Of a DNA stretch of 64,000 bases, positions 1 through 11,303 are shown piece by piece. Made by a program: the position numbers and the translations under genes. Position 1 is the stretch's first letter. Every line of letters starts with the position of its first letter. The notes under the pieces were generated by a model. That model saw only the letters and a program-made list of their open reading frames with translations. It had not been told where the DNA came from and did no database searches. The DNA comes from Macrolepiota albuminosa. Taxonomy: Eukaryota > Basidiomycota > Agaricomycetes > Agaricales > Agaricaceae. The DNA lies in NCBI GenBank assembly GCA_027475525.1, contig JAMWFC010000130.1:583641-647640 (forward strand), given 5' to 3'.

Positions 1-5
1 GTCGG

Positions 6-1846
6 CTACGTCATCTTGTACATCTCAGTATCTTTACCATATGCATGCAACTGCAACTGCAACTGCATGGAGAACCTGTCCGTTCCTGCGCGGCTCGACT
101 CGAGCGCCAAAGCAGGTAAAGGTAAAGGTACCGCCAATTCGTTTGCGCCTATGCGACCGAGGAAGGTCGTTGTCTGGCCTACGGCATCGAAGTCGCTCAT
201 AGTCTGGATAGGTAGTCTGGAGCGGGCGTTGTGATCTGTCCCATAGATCACATGCGTGTCGGCAGCAGCGCGCAGGTTGAGCATCAGCCTAGGAAGAATA
301 AAGAATGAGAAGAGTCTTGGTGCTCGAGTTTCTGGATGTACCGAGCAACTAGTAGGGCTGTGATCCTGTCGAGAGTTGGTCATCCGAGTCAGAATTTATG
401 ATACTAGTCAAAGAATGGGATACTGACATTGACGCAAAGGGAGCATTGATGGCGCTCAGATCGGGCTGGAAAAGTGATTACCAGCTGTTATTGAAGGAAG
501 AGGAGTAGGCTTACTGTGACAAGCTAGAGAAACCAGTCAAGTAGTGTGATCTAGTTAACAAATTAAAGACATAACTTACAGACAACAAGAAAACGTTCGT
601 CAAGTTGACGATAAAAATGACACTATTAGGGCAAAAATGCTCAAATCAATTAGAGCGCGTCAGAAGCGATAATTCACTCACGCAAAGTACAGCGTTCCAT
701 CTCTAATAATTAATGTCGCAATGGGAATCGTTGAACCAATCATACGGTAATATATTGCTCGGCCAAGGGTCAAGAGAAATATAGTAGCGTCAAAGACCAG
801 GGCGGCGATATAGAGAGACGATAAACCTGAGGTTTGCATCCAAGGGTCAAGAGAAATATAGTAGCGTCAAAGACCAGGGCGGCGATATAGAGAGACGATA
901 AACCTGAGGTTTGCATATCAGCCAAAATCCAGAATTGAAATTAGATTAGTGACGCACGAATACCGGTCCCTTCTTTTGGACTCGGGATGCATCCAACGAA
1001 CCCTGGGGGTAGTTCTGCGGGAACACCAGCAGGGATCGACCACTATAACAAGAATAAGAATAAACATATGCATGCTTGACAACAGCGAAGTTGATTGTAT
1101 CATACCCCCATGACGACTAGTTGTCCAATATAGATAGGAAAGGTAAGATAGAGTACCCAGATGTCTGTAAGTAAATACGGAAGATTCAGGAAACAGCTAG
1201 AATAGTCGAGGCGCATCCAAACCTTGATTATAGATTGCATGGACTCGAAGGACTAGAAAGATGAGATAGATCCGTCGGTAACTTTAGTAACGAGAGCCTA
1301 GCTAAAAAGTGCAAGGACCCACTCAAAATAACTAATCGAGGAAACCTTCAGCATCAGATACACAGCGAAGGTTAAGGAGGGTACGAACTTACTTCCTGTT
1401 GTCATACTGACAATAGGCCCTACAGATACAGGTAACCAAATCCAATTTTTACAAACATCTCCCTTCCAACTAGGATCGTGTTCCGAGACCAAGTTGATAA
1501 GCGAAACGATCGGCGTAGCGTATCGAAAGATCAAAAAAAGCCAAAAAGGGTATTTTCTCCTCCTTTGCCAGATGTACTTTACTTCGTCCTGCTCATATCA
1601 TGAGGGATCAGAATTGGTTTCTAGGGTTACGCTGATTGCAGATGAAGACGACTGACATCAAAAGTGATAATGTGATTATAACAAAGCATAACGGTGGAAG
1701 CGAGGACATAATACTTAACCGCCAACCTATTGTAAAATTGTTTACGTTTAAGTTGGATACGAAGATTGAAGGTATACGTACAGGTGGGCATAACCTGTTA
1801 TTAGTTGTTTGGAAACCTCGGGTTGAAGAGGAGCAGACGAGTCCAT
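6..1846 (-). CDS. DUF6533-type multi-span membrane protein (host gene, about 11 exons)
   Basis: My spliced model, read on the minus strand, has exons 1846-1782, 1726-1657, 1588-1393, 1252-1223, 1164-1106, 1042-964, 826-682, 622-580, 465-434, 365-342 and 288-6. It sums to 1026 nt (341 aa plus a TAG stop), and all introns are short GT-AG. The start is the ATG at 1846. The N-terminal block (KYYVLAS, then HIITFDDEVKYIW) is the signature of the basidiomycete DUF6533 family, followed by hydrophobic spans, ILRVHAIYNQ, PPGFVGC, LVFDATIFLLTLGRA, RDGTLYFA and RLMLNLRAAAD, in the usual family order. The protein probably sits in a membrane; its function is unknown. The C-terminal ~60 residues are polar. 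Exon 7 and its acceptor lie inside a perfect 77-bp tandem duplication (763-916), so the model uses the inner acceptor; with one copy the gene reads cleanly. The family call is strong; exact junctions of exons 8-11 are less certain. Confidence 0.82.
763..916. repeat. Perfect 77-bp tandem duplication (two copies)
   Basis: Positions 763-839 and 840-916 are identical. The unit spans the end of an intron and the start of exon 7 of the DUF6533 gene. It is one of six tandem duplications in the window with a period of exactly 77 bp, so it is probably an assembly artefact. Confidence 0.95.
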
Positions 1847-2841
1847 GCAACTACTCAGAAAATACGCGACGTTGAAGGAAGGAGTGAGCTGGGACTCCGT
1901 AGTTCCCAGTAGTTAAATAATATAGAAATAGATGTGCAATCTAGAATTGTACCAACCCTCCCGGTATTGTTCACAGTAATCAGACAAATCAAGCCATGTT
2001 CGAGGAGCTTTATCCGTTACTGTTGATGGAGCAGCACCTTTTCACTGGAAAGAGGTATGACAGGAACCTCATATTTGTATAAGACTATTTGCCAAAATAA
2101 TAATATTTGTAAATATATATAAAACAATGAGCAAAAGTAGTTATGAACTGGCTGGGTATGCAATGAGAAAGGTGTGAGGATCATGTATCACAGCACAGCA
2201 GGCTGCTCAGGGGCACTTATGACAGAATGATGTGATGGGAGAGTGCCTGAATGCACATGGGAAACAGAAGAACAGGGGGTGAAAGCCGGGAAAGATCATG
2301 TGAAGGGATGGGATGGCGAAAACAATAGTTTTGAGAATAAGCGAGAAGAGTCAAGAGAATGGTGGGAAGGCCGCAATGAACAGGGCTGCTAATTGCTGTG
2401 AGGGGACAGTGGGTTGCAGGCGATGAGCAAGGATGACATCATCATTGACACGTGCAAGAAATAAAGTATGACTGTGCAATTACGCCAGCATAAGGTATGG
2501 TATACGTATATGGTTGCATGCATGTGCCGTGTTATAATAGCCGTATTCAAAGTTGGGCGCAGCATGCGGTTGCATCACGTAGCATGCAGTAATGAAGAAA
2601 AGTTTTAGAAGGACGAAAAGGGCTGGCCTGACAGTCACGAGGCACGAGAGAGAGGCAGGGCGTGGTCTTTGAGTGAGGTGGCTGTGTTAGCGATGTAATA
2701 AATTTTCTTCTCAACAGCCACCCACCATTAGGCTTCATCGCACCCTAGCTCGCGTACTGCCTGAGCAGAAGAAAAATTTTTCAGTGAAGTTTTAGTCTAC
2801 ACATTCTAGGGAGTTCTTCTCTTCTCTACGTCGGGGTAAAA
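1847..2841. other. Intergenic stretch, nothing recognised
   Basis: No ORF here resembles a protein, and I see no RNA gene. It holds the presumed promoter region of the minus-strand DUF6533 gene and the leader of the plus-strand DIRS-like element. A few AT-rich runs around 2080-2120 are unremarkable. Confidence 0.5.
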
Positions 2842-4578
2842 ATGATCACACTCACGATCGACCCGAACTCAGAAGTAGTTCCTGATTTTAATTCAAATGA
2901 GCACAGATTTACGAGAGAGGCATTTGCTCACGGAAAGGAAGGTATGACGAGCGAACGAGCAGCGGAAGCCTTGACAGGCCTATGGTCCACAGCATTAGAA
3001 CAGAGGAAAGCCATCTGGGAGGCCGAGAGAGAAGAGAGGGAAGCGGCGAGGAGGCAAGACAGGCGTCAAGAGGAAGAAGACATCCCTCAGCGGGGCGCCG
3101 ATGACGACACTCTGCAAACGAGGCAATCGAGAGAGCGATCGCCGGAGATTGAGGAAAGAGGTCCTAATTTAGTCGCAGGTATGCCTGTCCCGGACGTAAT
3201 TGAATACCCTCCTGCGCGCTTCGCTATCAAGAAACTGAGGGAGCGGGAGTACATCGAGCTGAGTTATTTCACGCCCGAAGGGCGTGCAGAAGCGGCAAAG
3301 AGCGAGTCCGTTTCATCGAGTGAAGTATTCACACTGGCAAAGGAGGACGACATGCTTTCTCTGAAACCGGTGGTAAACTTCAGAGGTGCCAAAGGGAAGG
3401 CCACTCAGGACGAAGATCTGGTTTGGGATCAATTATGCATAGCGTCCACTAACTTCCTTGAAAATATAGTTCAAGAAGGGTGGCCGGCCAATATGATAGA
3501 TGCTATGCATACCTTCTTCTTCAGACTTACCAACCACAAGTTGCGCAATGAAGGAGCTGATGGCTTGAAAGTCTTGATTCTATACCAAGCCAGGGTGAGG
3601 AGAGAATGGCACTGACAGCTGCGAAACCCTCCCAGAGCGGGTATTTTCGACATAGGCTTGATTGATGACCGTGTCTTGAGAACATTGAAGGACCAAGTCT
3701 ACGATGCCAAGAGGAGTTCCATAATCTCTGGTGAGTGGAAACAGTTTACAGGGATTTCACAGATCTGACAAACACATTTGCTTATCCTATTATTCTTCTT
3801 CGTGGTGTTTTGGAATGCGTTATATCTCACGATGGGTCTTCTCAATATAAATTTATCAATGCTAAAATCTAATGCGTTACAATTTGCATATGACGCTCAC
3901 TGCGTCGGCTTTATCTTACTGATGGGTTGGTCATGGTCTGTGTCGACCTGTCAATCCACGGGTTTAACTTGGGGTGGCATTATCGCATTATCGGCGGTCC
4001 ACCTCATGGCTTTAACAAAACTGGCATTATGCATATAACCAACACAAATGGTGCAAATTACATGCTCACTTGTGTCAATTGCAGTCCCGGCAACTCGCCT
4101 CCGTAAATTGGTCACATGCAGACTTAAATGCATTAAAGAGCGAGATGTCGGCCCTTACAGGGTTTAGCAAGAAGAAAAGAAAGCGCTCAGCATCTCCAGT
4201 TCGAGCAGGAGAGTCACATGCACAGAGAGCAGGAAAACAAAGAGGAGGACAAAGTGAGAGTGAGAATTTTCATTCCTGTGCAGGAGTACACTCAGGCACA
4301 ACCGATTCGACCAACGCTGCCTGCGCGGTATGTCTTGGTTGACACATCCACGATATCTGGCATTGCGCTGCGAGAGATTTATGGAACGGGCAGAGAGCAT
4401 ATGTGACAAGAAACAAGAATGGGAGACTCATCAATCCAGAAGGAAAAGAGCTCTGCACCGACTGGCAGAAACCAAGAGGTTGCTGCATCATGTCACACGA
4501 CTACAAACACGAATGTTCAGGATGCGGAAAAGCAGATCATGGAGCTCAAAGATGTGCTCTCGCACAGCCTATTTAGAT
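2842..4578 (+). pseudogene. Gag-like protein of DIRS-like element, broken
   Basis: The first segment (2842-3612) has a charged coiled-coil-like stretch rich in E and R (about residues 50-95) and a helical C-terminal half ending ...RVRREWH before a TGA. The same frame continues past the TGA to about 3730. There a consensus 5' splice site (GTGAGT at 3731) opens a 353-nt gap that ends in TTGCAG at 4083. Reading resumes with a basic segment (KKKRKRSASP), then shifts frame to a Cys/His-rich tail with a CX2CX4HX4C knuckle (CSGCGKADHGAQRC, about 4520-4562), the usual Gag ending in this group. The gap may be an intron or an insertion. Gag is expected to package the element RNA; this copy cannot make the whole protein. 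Confidence 0.7.
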
Positions 4579-4639
4579 TCGCCACACCATATAAACCTGA
4601 GGCTTGGGCCAGAGAGCTACGTAATGCCAACATATGAAA

Positions 4640-6100
4640 TCTATACTCAAACCTTGTACACGGCTTGGAGTTCGGCTTTGATGCTGGGGTGGGAGAAATT
4701 TGTCAAACCTTGACTCCGGAAAACAAAAGTTCAATACATCAATTGTCGGAACAATTTGACAGCATGGTCAACGCCGAATTTCTTAAAGGACGTTATCTTG
4801 GCCCATTTACCAGAGAACAGGTGGAACAAACAATCGGCCCCTTCCAAACCTCCCCTTTGCACATCATCCCAAAACTTCACAAACCCGGAAAATTCCACCT
4901 TATTCAGGACCTCTCATTCCTGCATGACAGCTCGTTGTTGGGTAATGTACGATCAATTAACAGTACAATTGACTCAGCGCAATTTCCTTGCACATGGGGC
5001 ACATTTAACAGCGTATTTCTCCTCATTGCTCGTTTACTACCAGGCTCTCAAGCTGCCATTTGTGACGTCAAAGAAGCTTATAGGACCGTCCCCATCCAAC
5101 CATCACAGTGGCCAGGGTTGGATCCCATGGGAGAAGGAGAAAGATGTCCCATTTGGAAATGTGGTGCCATACATTGGCTTTCAATGGGATCTGGAGCGTC
5201 GAGAGGTCAGCATCCCTAAAGAAAAGAGGGAGAAGTATGCACAAGCCATTGCCAACTGGGGAAAGTCAAGATCTCACAATCTGGAGGAAGCACAGAAACT
5301 GTATGGAAAGCTATTACATGCATGCTGCATTGTGCCAAGAGGAAGAGCTTATCTCACCAAGCTGGAAGCCTTCGTCGGAATATTCCATAACCGTCCTTTC
5401 TTGCCACGTACCCCACCAAAAGGTACCACAGAAGACCTGCATTGGTGGGAGCGAATATTATCTCAGCCAGTGGCGAGACCAATTCTGGAGCCAAAGACAT
5501 ACCTCGACATCCAAGCTTATTCCGATGCAAGCTCTTCAACAGGCATCGGCATCACAGTGGGTCCCCAGTGGAGGGCATGGCGGCTCAAGCCAGGCTGGAA
5601 TTCCGACGGCCAAGATATTGGCTGGGCAGAAGCAGCAGGATTTCTCTTGCTGGTGTCCACCGTTGCAAGAACAAGGCAAAAAGGAGACCAAGTTAAGGTC
5701 TTCGGGGATAATACAGGCATCGTGGAAGGATAGTGGACAGGAAAAAGCCAAAATAAGCAGGTCAACGAAATCTTCAAACAAGTTCATGAGACCTGTGAGC
5801 AGTTCGGCATCACAATATGCTCTAGATACATACCGAGCCAGTATAATCCAGCCGACGGCCCATCCAGGGGACACTACCCTCCAGAAAGCCTGCTACTCCC
5901 AACCGTTCCAATTCCAGAACAATTGGAAAAGTACGTCGTCAACTTTAACGAGCCCATGTCAGACAGCGAGAGGAGAAGTCGACAAGAGCAGAAATTTGAC
6001 GTTGAGCAAAGCAAGAAATTAAATAAAACCACACAAATGTCTGAGAGTGAGGTCAGGGAACAACAAAGTGACGAATGGTGGGCGTACTCCAAATTCTGGT
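4640..6100 (+). pseudogene. Reverse transcriptase-RNase H of DIRS-like element, palm deleted
   Basis: Recognisable DIRS-type blocks in order: GFDAG, GRYLGPFTREQVE, IGPFQTSPLHIIPK, FHLIQDLSF, SINSTI, WGTF and ICDVKEAYR. Straight after QPSQWPG (about 5115) the sequence jumps to VPYIGFQWDLE, the region downstream of the palm. The stretch that should hold the catalytic WVDD motif is therefore missing. The connection region (LYGKLLHACCIVPRGRAYL) and RNase H follow, with AYSDAS, GWAEAAGF and VFGDNTG; a TAG at 5731 interrupts this, and ADGPSRG follows. Without the aspartates this RT cannot polymerise. The two overlapping long frames here are one gene seen across a frameshift, not two genes. Confidence 0.85.
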
Positions 6101-7392
6101 GAAAGCAAGCTGGATGAAGTAGCAGGAAAGGAAGTTAGCAGCGACAAGGTTAAGCGTAAACCAATGCCTTACCAAAGAGGTTTGAAGCCGGCACCATCGT
6201 CATTGAGACCTCATGTCATAGCGAGAGAAAGGCTAAGGCTGTGGATTCCAGAGGACAGTCACAGGATCAGAGGTGTCGGAAATCAACACAGTCTTTCGGA
6301 TGAGGACATGAAGAGAGTTTTTGAGGTGATGAATGAAGCATGGGCCGAATCAACGAGAGAAACTTGTGGTACAGGATTGCTATTGTTCCATGTCTTTTGC
6401 GATTATCAAAAAGTGCCTGAGAAGATGCACACCCCGGTGACACAAGACGTGTTGGAGGCCTTCATAGCTGCATTAGCTGGCTCATATTCCAAATCTGCCA
6501 TCGAAAACTTCTTAGCTGGGATCAGAGCTTGGCACCTACTTCACAGCACGAAGTGGGACTTTGATGGAGCAAGAGTACAAACATTACTAAAGGCGGCCGA
6601 CAGAATTGCTCCAACCTCTTCCAAAAGAAAGAAAAGGCATCCATGCACCCCAGCGTTTCTACAACAGATGCATGAAACCCTGGGAATAAATTTGTCGAAG
6701 CCAGACCCGCTGAACATAGCAGTGTTCGCATGTGCTACAACATGTTTCTACTCAGCTGCCAGGTTAGGCGAGTTCACCGTCCAGACACTATCCTCATTCG
6801 ATCTGCAAATACACGTCAAACCTAGCAATGTATCACAGTCGATGGATCGATCAGGACTACATACCACGATGTTCTTCCTTCCCAGAACCAAAACTGCAGT
6901 ACACGGAGAGTCAGTGTCTTGGGCTACTCAGAGTGACTCATCAGACCCCAGGAAAGCACTGGAAGTACACTTCCAAGTGAACAACCCTCCAAGTGACGGT
7001 CCCTTGTTTGCGACTCATCAGACCCCAGGAAAGCACTGGAAGTACACTTCCAAGTGAACAACCCTCCAAGTGACGGTCCCTTGTTTGCATACAGGGACAA
7101 GAAAGAGAAGTCGACACCGTTAACAAAAAAGAAATTCCTAGGAGTACTTTCAAAAGCAGCGAAAGAGGCCAACTTAGAGCCTTTGCAAGGCCACGGAATC
7201 CGAATTGGGGCCACACTGGAATACTTGTTAAGAGGAGTTCCGTTCGAAGCCATGAAGGCTATGGGCCGTTGGTCCAGCAACGCATTTTATGGCTATCTTT
7301 CAAAGCATGAACAAATTCTAGCACCATATTTACAAGCAATCCCATCTCTGCACAAGTCAATTCTAAGACTCACTCTCGCGTTTAGGAAGTAG
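6047..7392 (+). pseudogene. Tyrosine recombinase of DIRS-like element
   Basis: The N-terminal SAM-like core-binding region (STRETCGTGLLLFHVFCD, AIENFLAGIRAWH) is followed by the catalytic domain. The first arginine is in YSAARLGEF (about 6760), the H-x-x-R box is in GHGIRIG (about 7190), a tryptophan is in MGRWSS, and the tyrosine nucleophile lies in FYGYLSKH (about 7288). It would integrate a circular DNA intermediate. The reading frame is broken only by the perfect 77-bp duplication at 6935-7088; with one copy the two halves join in frame. If that duplication is an assembly error, this gene is intact. A non-ATG codon opens the frame at 6047; the first ATG is at about 6163. Confidence 0.85.
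6935..7088. repeat. Perfect 77-bp tandem duplication in the recombinase gene
   Basis: Positions 6935-7011 and 7012-7088 are identical. The extra 77 bp (not a multiple of 3) shifts the frame of the tyrosine recombinase. Same exact size as five other duplications in this window. Confidence 0.95.
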
Positions 7393-8180
7393 CAGGGCAG
7401 TTGGGGTGAGTGCATTCATTCAGACCTTAACTCAAGGAGACACACTAGTTTCAAGTGGGGTCGCGTAAGCTACCTGCGCGATGCGTCGTTGTCTCCTAGG
7501 GGAAATGGGGAATCACGGCTAACTAACTTGTTCTGTCAGATTCTTTGTCCAGTAAAACTTGTTTGTCGCGAGGGTTCGGAGTAACCCGTAGTGGGTCTCG
7601 CCCATTTCACTCTGTAAATAATGTACAAGTTATAGCATTGTTATAATAAGGTAAAACAAATCTAAGCAGTCCGGTTCACACAAGCGAGGAAGTCAAAGAG
7701 CAAGTATGTTGCAACCTGAACCTATAGCATTTGCTTGTATGGGCTGTTGCTAGCACAGCATGTCCAAGATCTATCTGTTGACATTGTTCCACACTGACAT
7801 ATTCTACTGCTTATATGAGAATTTTTTTGCACCCGTTACAGCATGCCTTATGAATAGATTCAACTCAATATAAGATTCTTAATTTCTACATATGTTGTCT
7901 AATGATGGGGGTAGCTGACCAAACATTAAATAGGGGTGGCTGAGAATCCTCCTCACACTAGATATTGTAATCCTGCATAAAAGGAAAGACAGAATATGCA
8001 GAAAGTGAAGGAACAATGTAAAGGTAAACAGATGAAAGGATGTATAGAAAGTATTACAAAGGCATAAATAGAATGTTTGAAATATGATGGTGATATCACA
8101 AGAAATGAGTTAGAAAGTGAATAAGAGGTAAGTGAATAAGAAGGAATAGGAAGTTAGTATGGTGCTATTACACATAGAGA
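7393..8180. other. 3' flank of DIRS-like element; dispersed repeat at about 7829-7975
   Basis: No gene. A stretch from about 7829 to 7975 is repeated in the same orientation at about 21309-21455, so copies of one short dispersed repeat flank the large inverted-repeat element on both sides. AT-rich sequence continues up to the start of the inverted repeat. Confidence 0.6.
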
Positions 8181-8802
8181 CATCACAACGGTACGTGTCA
8201 TACGTTGTACGGGAGCCCGCTTTGTGCCGTACCATACGTGTCCAGCGGAGTCCGCTACACTGGAGCGGAGCAGTCCCCACAGTGCCGTAGAATACAGAGC
8301 CGCGGACGTGTCACAATGTGCTGTATGACACGGTCCAGTGGATCGATAAAAGGCGGGCACACACATGCGCATGCAGGCCCGGCGGATGCCAGCGGACACT
8401 AGCGGACGTCAATGTGCGTCAGCGGCCGCCGGCGGGCATCAGCACACGAGTGAAAACCTCCTCCATTGGCGGACTTCATGGCATGAATAAACCCTCCTCG
8501 AGGTTCCCCATTTCCCTCCCCTCTCCATTCCTCCCCGCAATAACTCGAGGCTGCGCGTCTCCCCTTCCATCCTTTTCCCACCCCCGACGCCAGCGTACGT
8601 CCACGAAAGGGCCCTGAAAATCTACGCAGGCCTACGCAAGCCACCAGCGGACATCCACGCAGACGTACGTCGACGGACTCAAACCTACGCGGGCCCTCCC
8701 AGGCCTGCGCAGGACACCAGCGGACATCCACAGAGGCCTACGCAGGTCCACGGGGTCTGGTTGGACCAAGAAAAAAGGTAACGTCGACTTGCCCGTCGTA
8801 TG

Positions 8803-8880
8803 CCTGTGGGGGGGAATCGAACCCCCGGCCTTGGGAAAGCCTCCAGCAACGGAACACACATTTAACCGTTGCACCACAGG
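8803..8880 (-). tRNA. tRNA-like sequence, left arm
   Basis: Acceptor ends CCTGTGG and CCACAGG pair perfectly over 7 bp. An A-box-like TGGTGCAACGG and a canonical B box GGTTCGATTCC in a 5-bp GGGGG/CCCCC T-arm are present. The anticodon arm does not fold normally and no anticodon can be named, so this may be a pol III promoter or a tRNA-derived element, not a working tRNA. Confidence 0.45.
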
Positions 8881-9346
8881 TCCGTTACTAACGGATAGAT
8901 TCAAAGGTCGGATAACACAATGAACGGACGCCCACCTACGTTTCCGCAGGTTCCCGTATGGATTTTTTGAGGTGGAAGGGGGGTGGCATACCTCCCAAAA
9001 GAGTTTTCGTGGCCTGAAAGGGGCGTTGGCATCAGCAGCCATCAGCTGGCCATCAGCTGGCATCCGTCGGAGTTCGCCGGCAGCCGTCGTGACCCGCTGG
9101 CATCCGCTGGCATCCGTCGGCATCCGTTGTACATCTGTCGGCATCCGCCGGATATCCGCTGGTATCCGTTGGAATCCACGGGAATCCGTCGGCAACCCCC
9201 GGCATCATCCGGCATCGTCCGGCATCGTCCGGCATCAGGGTGGGAGAGAAGGAAACGGGGTGCGTGGGTGTCCGCCGCATGGGGTGGCGTCTCGGAGAGC
9301 GTGGGGGGTGGCGGAAGAGGGATGGGGGTGGGGAGAAAGAGGGGGA

Positions 9347-9500
9347 AGGGGGAAGGGGAGGAGCGTGGGTGTCCGCTGGTACCCCAGCGGACGTAGCAGA
9401 CGTCGGACGTCAGGTCAGGGGGGAGGGGGAAGGGGAGGAGCGTGGGTGTCCGCTGGTACCCCAGCGGACGTAGCAGACGTCGGACGTCAGGTCAGGGGGG
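9347..9500. repeat. 77-bp tandem duplication in left arm
   Basis: The period is exactly 77 bp (GAGCGTGGGTG at 9361 and again at 9438), and the match extends over about 80 bp. The matching place in the right arm does not share it. Confidence 0.85.
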
Positions 9501-9700
9501 AGGAGGGAAGCAGGGTGCATGTGGTGGACGGGGGTGGCGTGTGAGGTAGTGTGGGGAGTGGAGAGGATGGCACTGGGGAGAAAGAGGGGGAAGGGCGGAA
9601 GAGGGTGCGTGAGTGTCCGCTGTCCGCTGGCATGCCAGCGGACGGTAGCAGACGGTAGCTGACGTCGGCATGTGAGCCAGCTGATGTCAGCGGTGCAACC

Positions 9701-9791
9701 AGTCCCAGTGGTTCAGTGGAATATTCATTTATTGATATTCAATATTGTGTACAGTGGTGGGTTCTACTCCTACTTCACCTTAACAGGGACT
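9701..9791 (+). other. tRNA-like sequence (mirror at 19487-19575, minus)
   Basis: It starts AGTCCCAGTGGTTCAGTGG (A-box-like) and ends GGGTTCTACTCC ... GGGACT. The ends AGTCCC and GGGACT pair. It is more degenerate than the other tRNA-like copies. Confidence 0.35.
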
Positions 9792-10162
9792 AATGCTGTG
9801 TTTTTATATGGGTGCATTTTTGCTCTACATATACATCGCACTGACCTGGAGTATGCGCCTGTGGTAGTGGATCTGACCAAAACTCTAGGAATTACTGAAA
9901 CGAGAAAGGATGGAGGAGTTGACACATGAAATCATTCCAGTTCACATGACAAGTGACGATACACTAGGGCTGACTACCTTTTTTACAAAGGCCAGCACAA
10001 AGGTAGCCCGCCACAGTGTATTATCAACTGGTCATGAGCACTGGAATGACCACATGCGTCGACTCCTCCATCTTATCCCGCTGCAGAAATCTCTGGAGTT
10101 TTCAACGGATCAAATTCATGACGCTAGCGGACGTCAGCGGCCTGCTGCTATTATATAATGTG

Positions 10163-10240
10163 AACTAGTGGGAGTCGAACCCACTTCTTGTGCACAATAT
10201 GAAATATCAATTGATGAATATTCCATTGTACCACAGGCGC
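10163..10240 (-). other. tRNA-like sequence, inner left arm
   Basis: On the minus strand it reads GCGCCTGTGGTACAATGG ... GTGGGTTCGACTCCCACTAG, with an A box and a B box inside a T-stem of GTGGG/CCCAC. The 5' half resembles fungal glycine-tRNA starts, but the middle is AT-rich and unlike an anticodon arm. Confidence 0.45.
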
Positions 10241-10457
10241 TTGCTACAAGTCAGGACGGTGTTCATGTAGTGCACAAACGGACCCATACAGAATTTGAAC
10301 GGATAGAGATTTTACTGCAACTGGTGCATCTGTATTGAATTGACAATATTAGACTGATATTTATTTACACCATAGAAGTATACAGGAAAGAGGAAAACCA
10401 TGGTTTGTAGCGGAATATTGGACTGATATTGATTTACACCATAGCATTATACATGAA

Positions 10458-11107
10458 GCATCTGTGGTGTAGTGGAATATTTCTCATTGGTATTCCTTGT
10501 ATCTTGCATTAGGTGGGTTCGACTCCCTCTAGTGTATTGAGATCGAACTCAAATATTTTTGACCACACACAGAAGAATAGACTGATGTTTATTTACATTA
10601 TAGCAATGTAAAGTAAGCATTGGTGGTCTAGTGGAATATTATCCATTGGTCTTTATTATGTCTTGCAGTAGACGGGTTCGATTCCTACTAGTGCATTTTC
10701 GTCTCACTGTTTTTAGCTAATTGTTATTTACTACACAGTATGATAAACCAAGTAAGGTCCTAATTTAAACATGGTGACATGATATCTATTTAGACTATAG
10801 CAGTGTACAGTAAGCATCGATAATCTAGTGGAATATTATCCATTGGTCTTCATTGTGTGTTGCAGTAGGTGGGTTCGACTCCTGCTTGGTGCAATGAACA
10901 TTAAAACGTTTGCAATTTTTGACCTGCTTAGCTAATTGTTATTTACTACACAGTATAATAAACAAAGTAAGGTCCTAATTTAAACAGAGTGACATGATAT
11001 CTATTTAGACTATAGCAGTATACAGTAAGCATTCATGGTCTAGTGGAATATTATCCATTGGTCTTTATTGTGTGTTGCAGTAGGTGGGTTCGACTCCTGC
11101 TTAGTGC
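10458..11107 (+). repeat. Tandem array of four tRNA-headed units
   Basis: tRNA-like heads lie at 10458-10536, 10617-10695, 10814-10893 and 11029-11107, spaced about 160-215 bp. Each has GCATxxxTGGTxTAGTGGAATAT near its start and GGGTTCGAxTCC near its end, closing in a GTGCA/GTGTA-like tail. Intervening tails are similar to each other (GTTATTTACTACACAGTAT, CAAAGTAAGGTCCTAATTTA). The array sits just inside the left inverted repeat and has no mirror on the right. Confidence 0.7.
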
Positions 11108-11303
11108 AATGAACATTAAGACGTTTGCCTTTTTTGGCCTGCTTAGCTAATTGTTATTTACTAAACTGTAAGATAAACAAAGTAAGGTTTTGTCAAGCAA
11201 TAAATCAAACTTCTTTTGTAACTTAAACAGGGTCACATGATATCTATTTTCAGAACTTGCTTCGTGTAAAGTTCTCGTCCGTTTCTTTAATCCTCCATCC
11301 ACC

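Larger units (their letters stand above)
2842..7392 (+). mobile_element. DIRS-like tyrosine-recombinase retrotransposon, decayed (copy 1)
   Basis: The order is Gag-like ORF, reverse transcriptase, RNase H, tyrosine recombinase, which is the DIRS plan; there is no DDE integrase. The coding limits are given because I could not identify the terminal repeats. Inactivation is clear: a stop in gag (3613), deletion of the RT palm with its catalytic aspartates (junction near 5115), a stop after the RNase H motif (5731), and a 77-bp duplication that frameshifts the recombinase. A second member of this superfamily lies on the minus strand at 21.5-22.5 and 45.8-48.4 kb. Confidence 0.85.
8181..10397 (+). 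repeat. Left terminal inverted repeat
   Basis: This is the reverse complement of 18880-21133 with only scattered differences. The outer kilobase is GC-rich with about ten copies of CAGCGGAC in either direction. The inner part holds two tRNA-like sequences. The ORFs in it are products of composition and are not called as genes. Confidence 0.92.

Noticed and set aside
4665..6022. Three long overlapping plus-strand ORFs as separate overlapping genes
   Set aside because: They are RT-RNase H read across a frameshift and deletion, plus one shadow frame.
8154..9544. Several overlapping ORFs of 80-190 aa on both strands in the left inverted-repeat arm (mirrored at 19834-21190)
   Set aside because: They arise from GC-rich short repeats, overlap on both strands and in several frames, have no protein-like composition, and contain tRNA-like sequences.
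10458..11107. A CRISPR-like array
   Set aside because: Units are 160-215 bp, diverged, tRNA-headed and in a eukaryotic transposon context; there are no uniform spacers.
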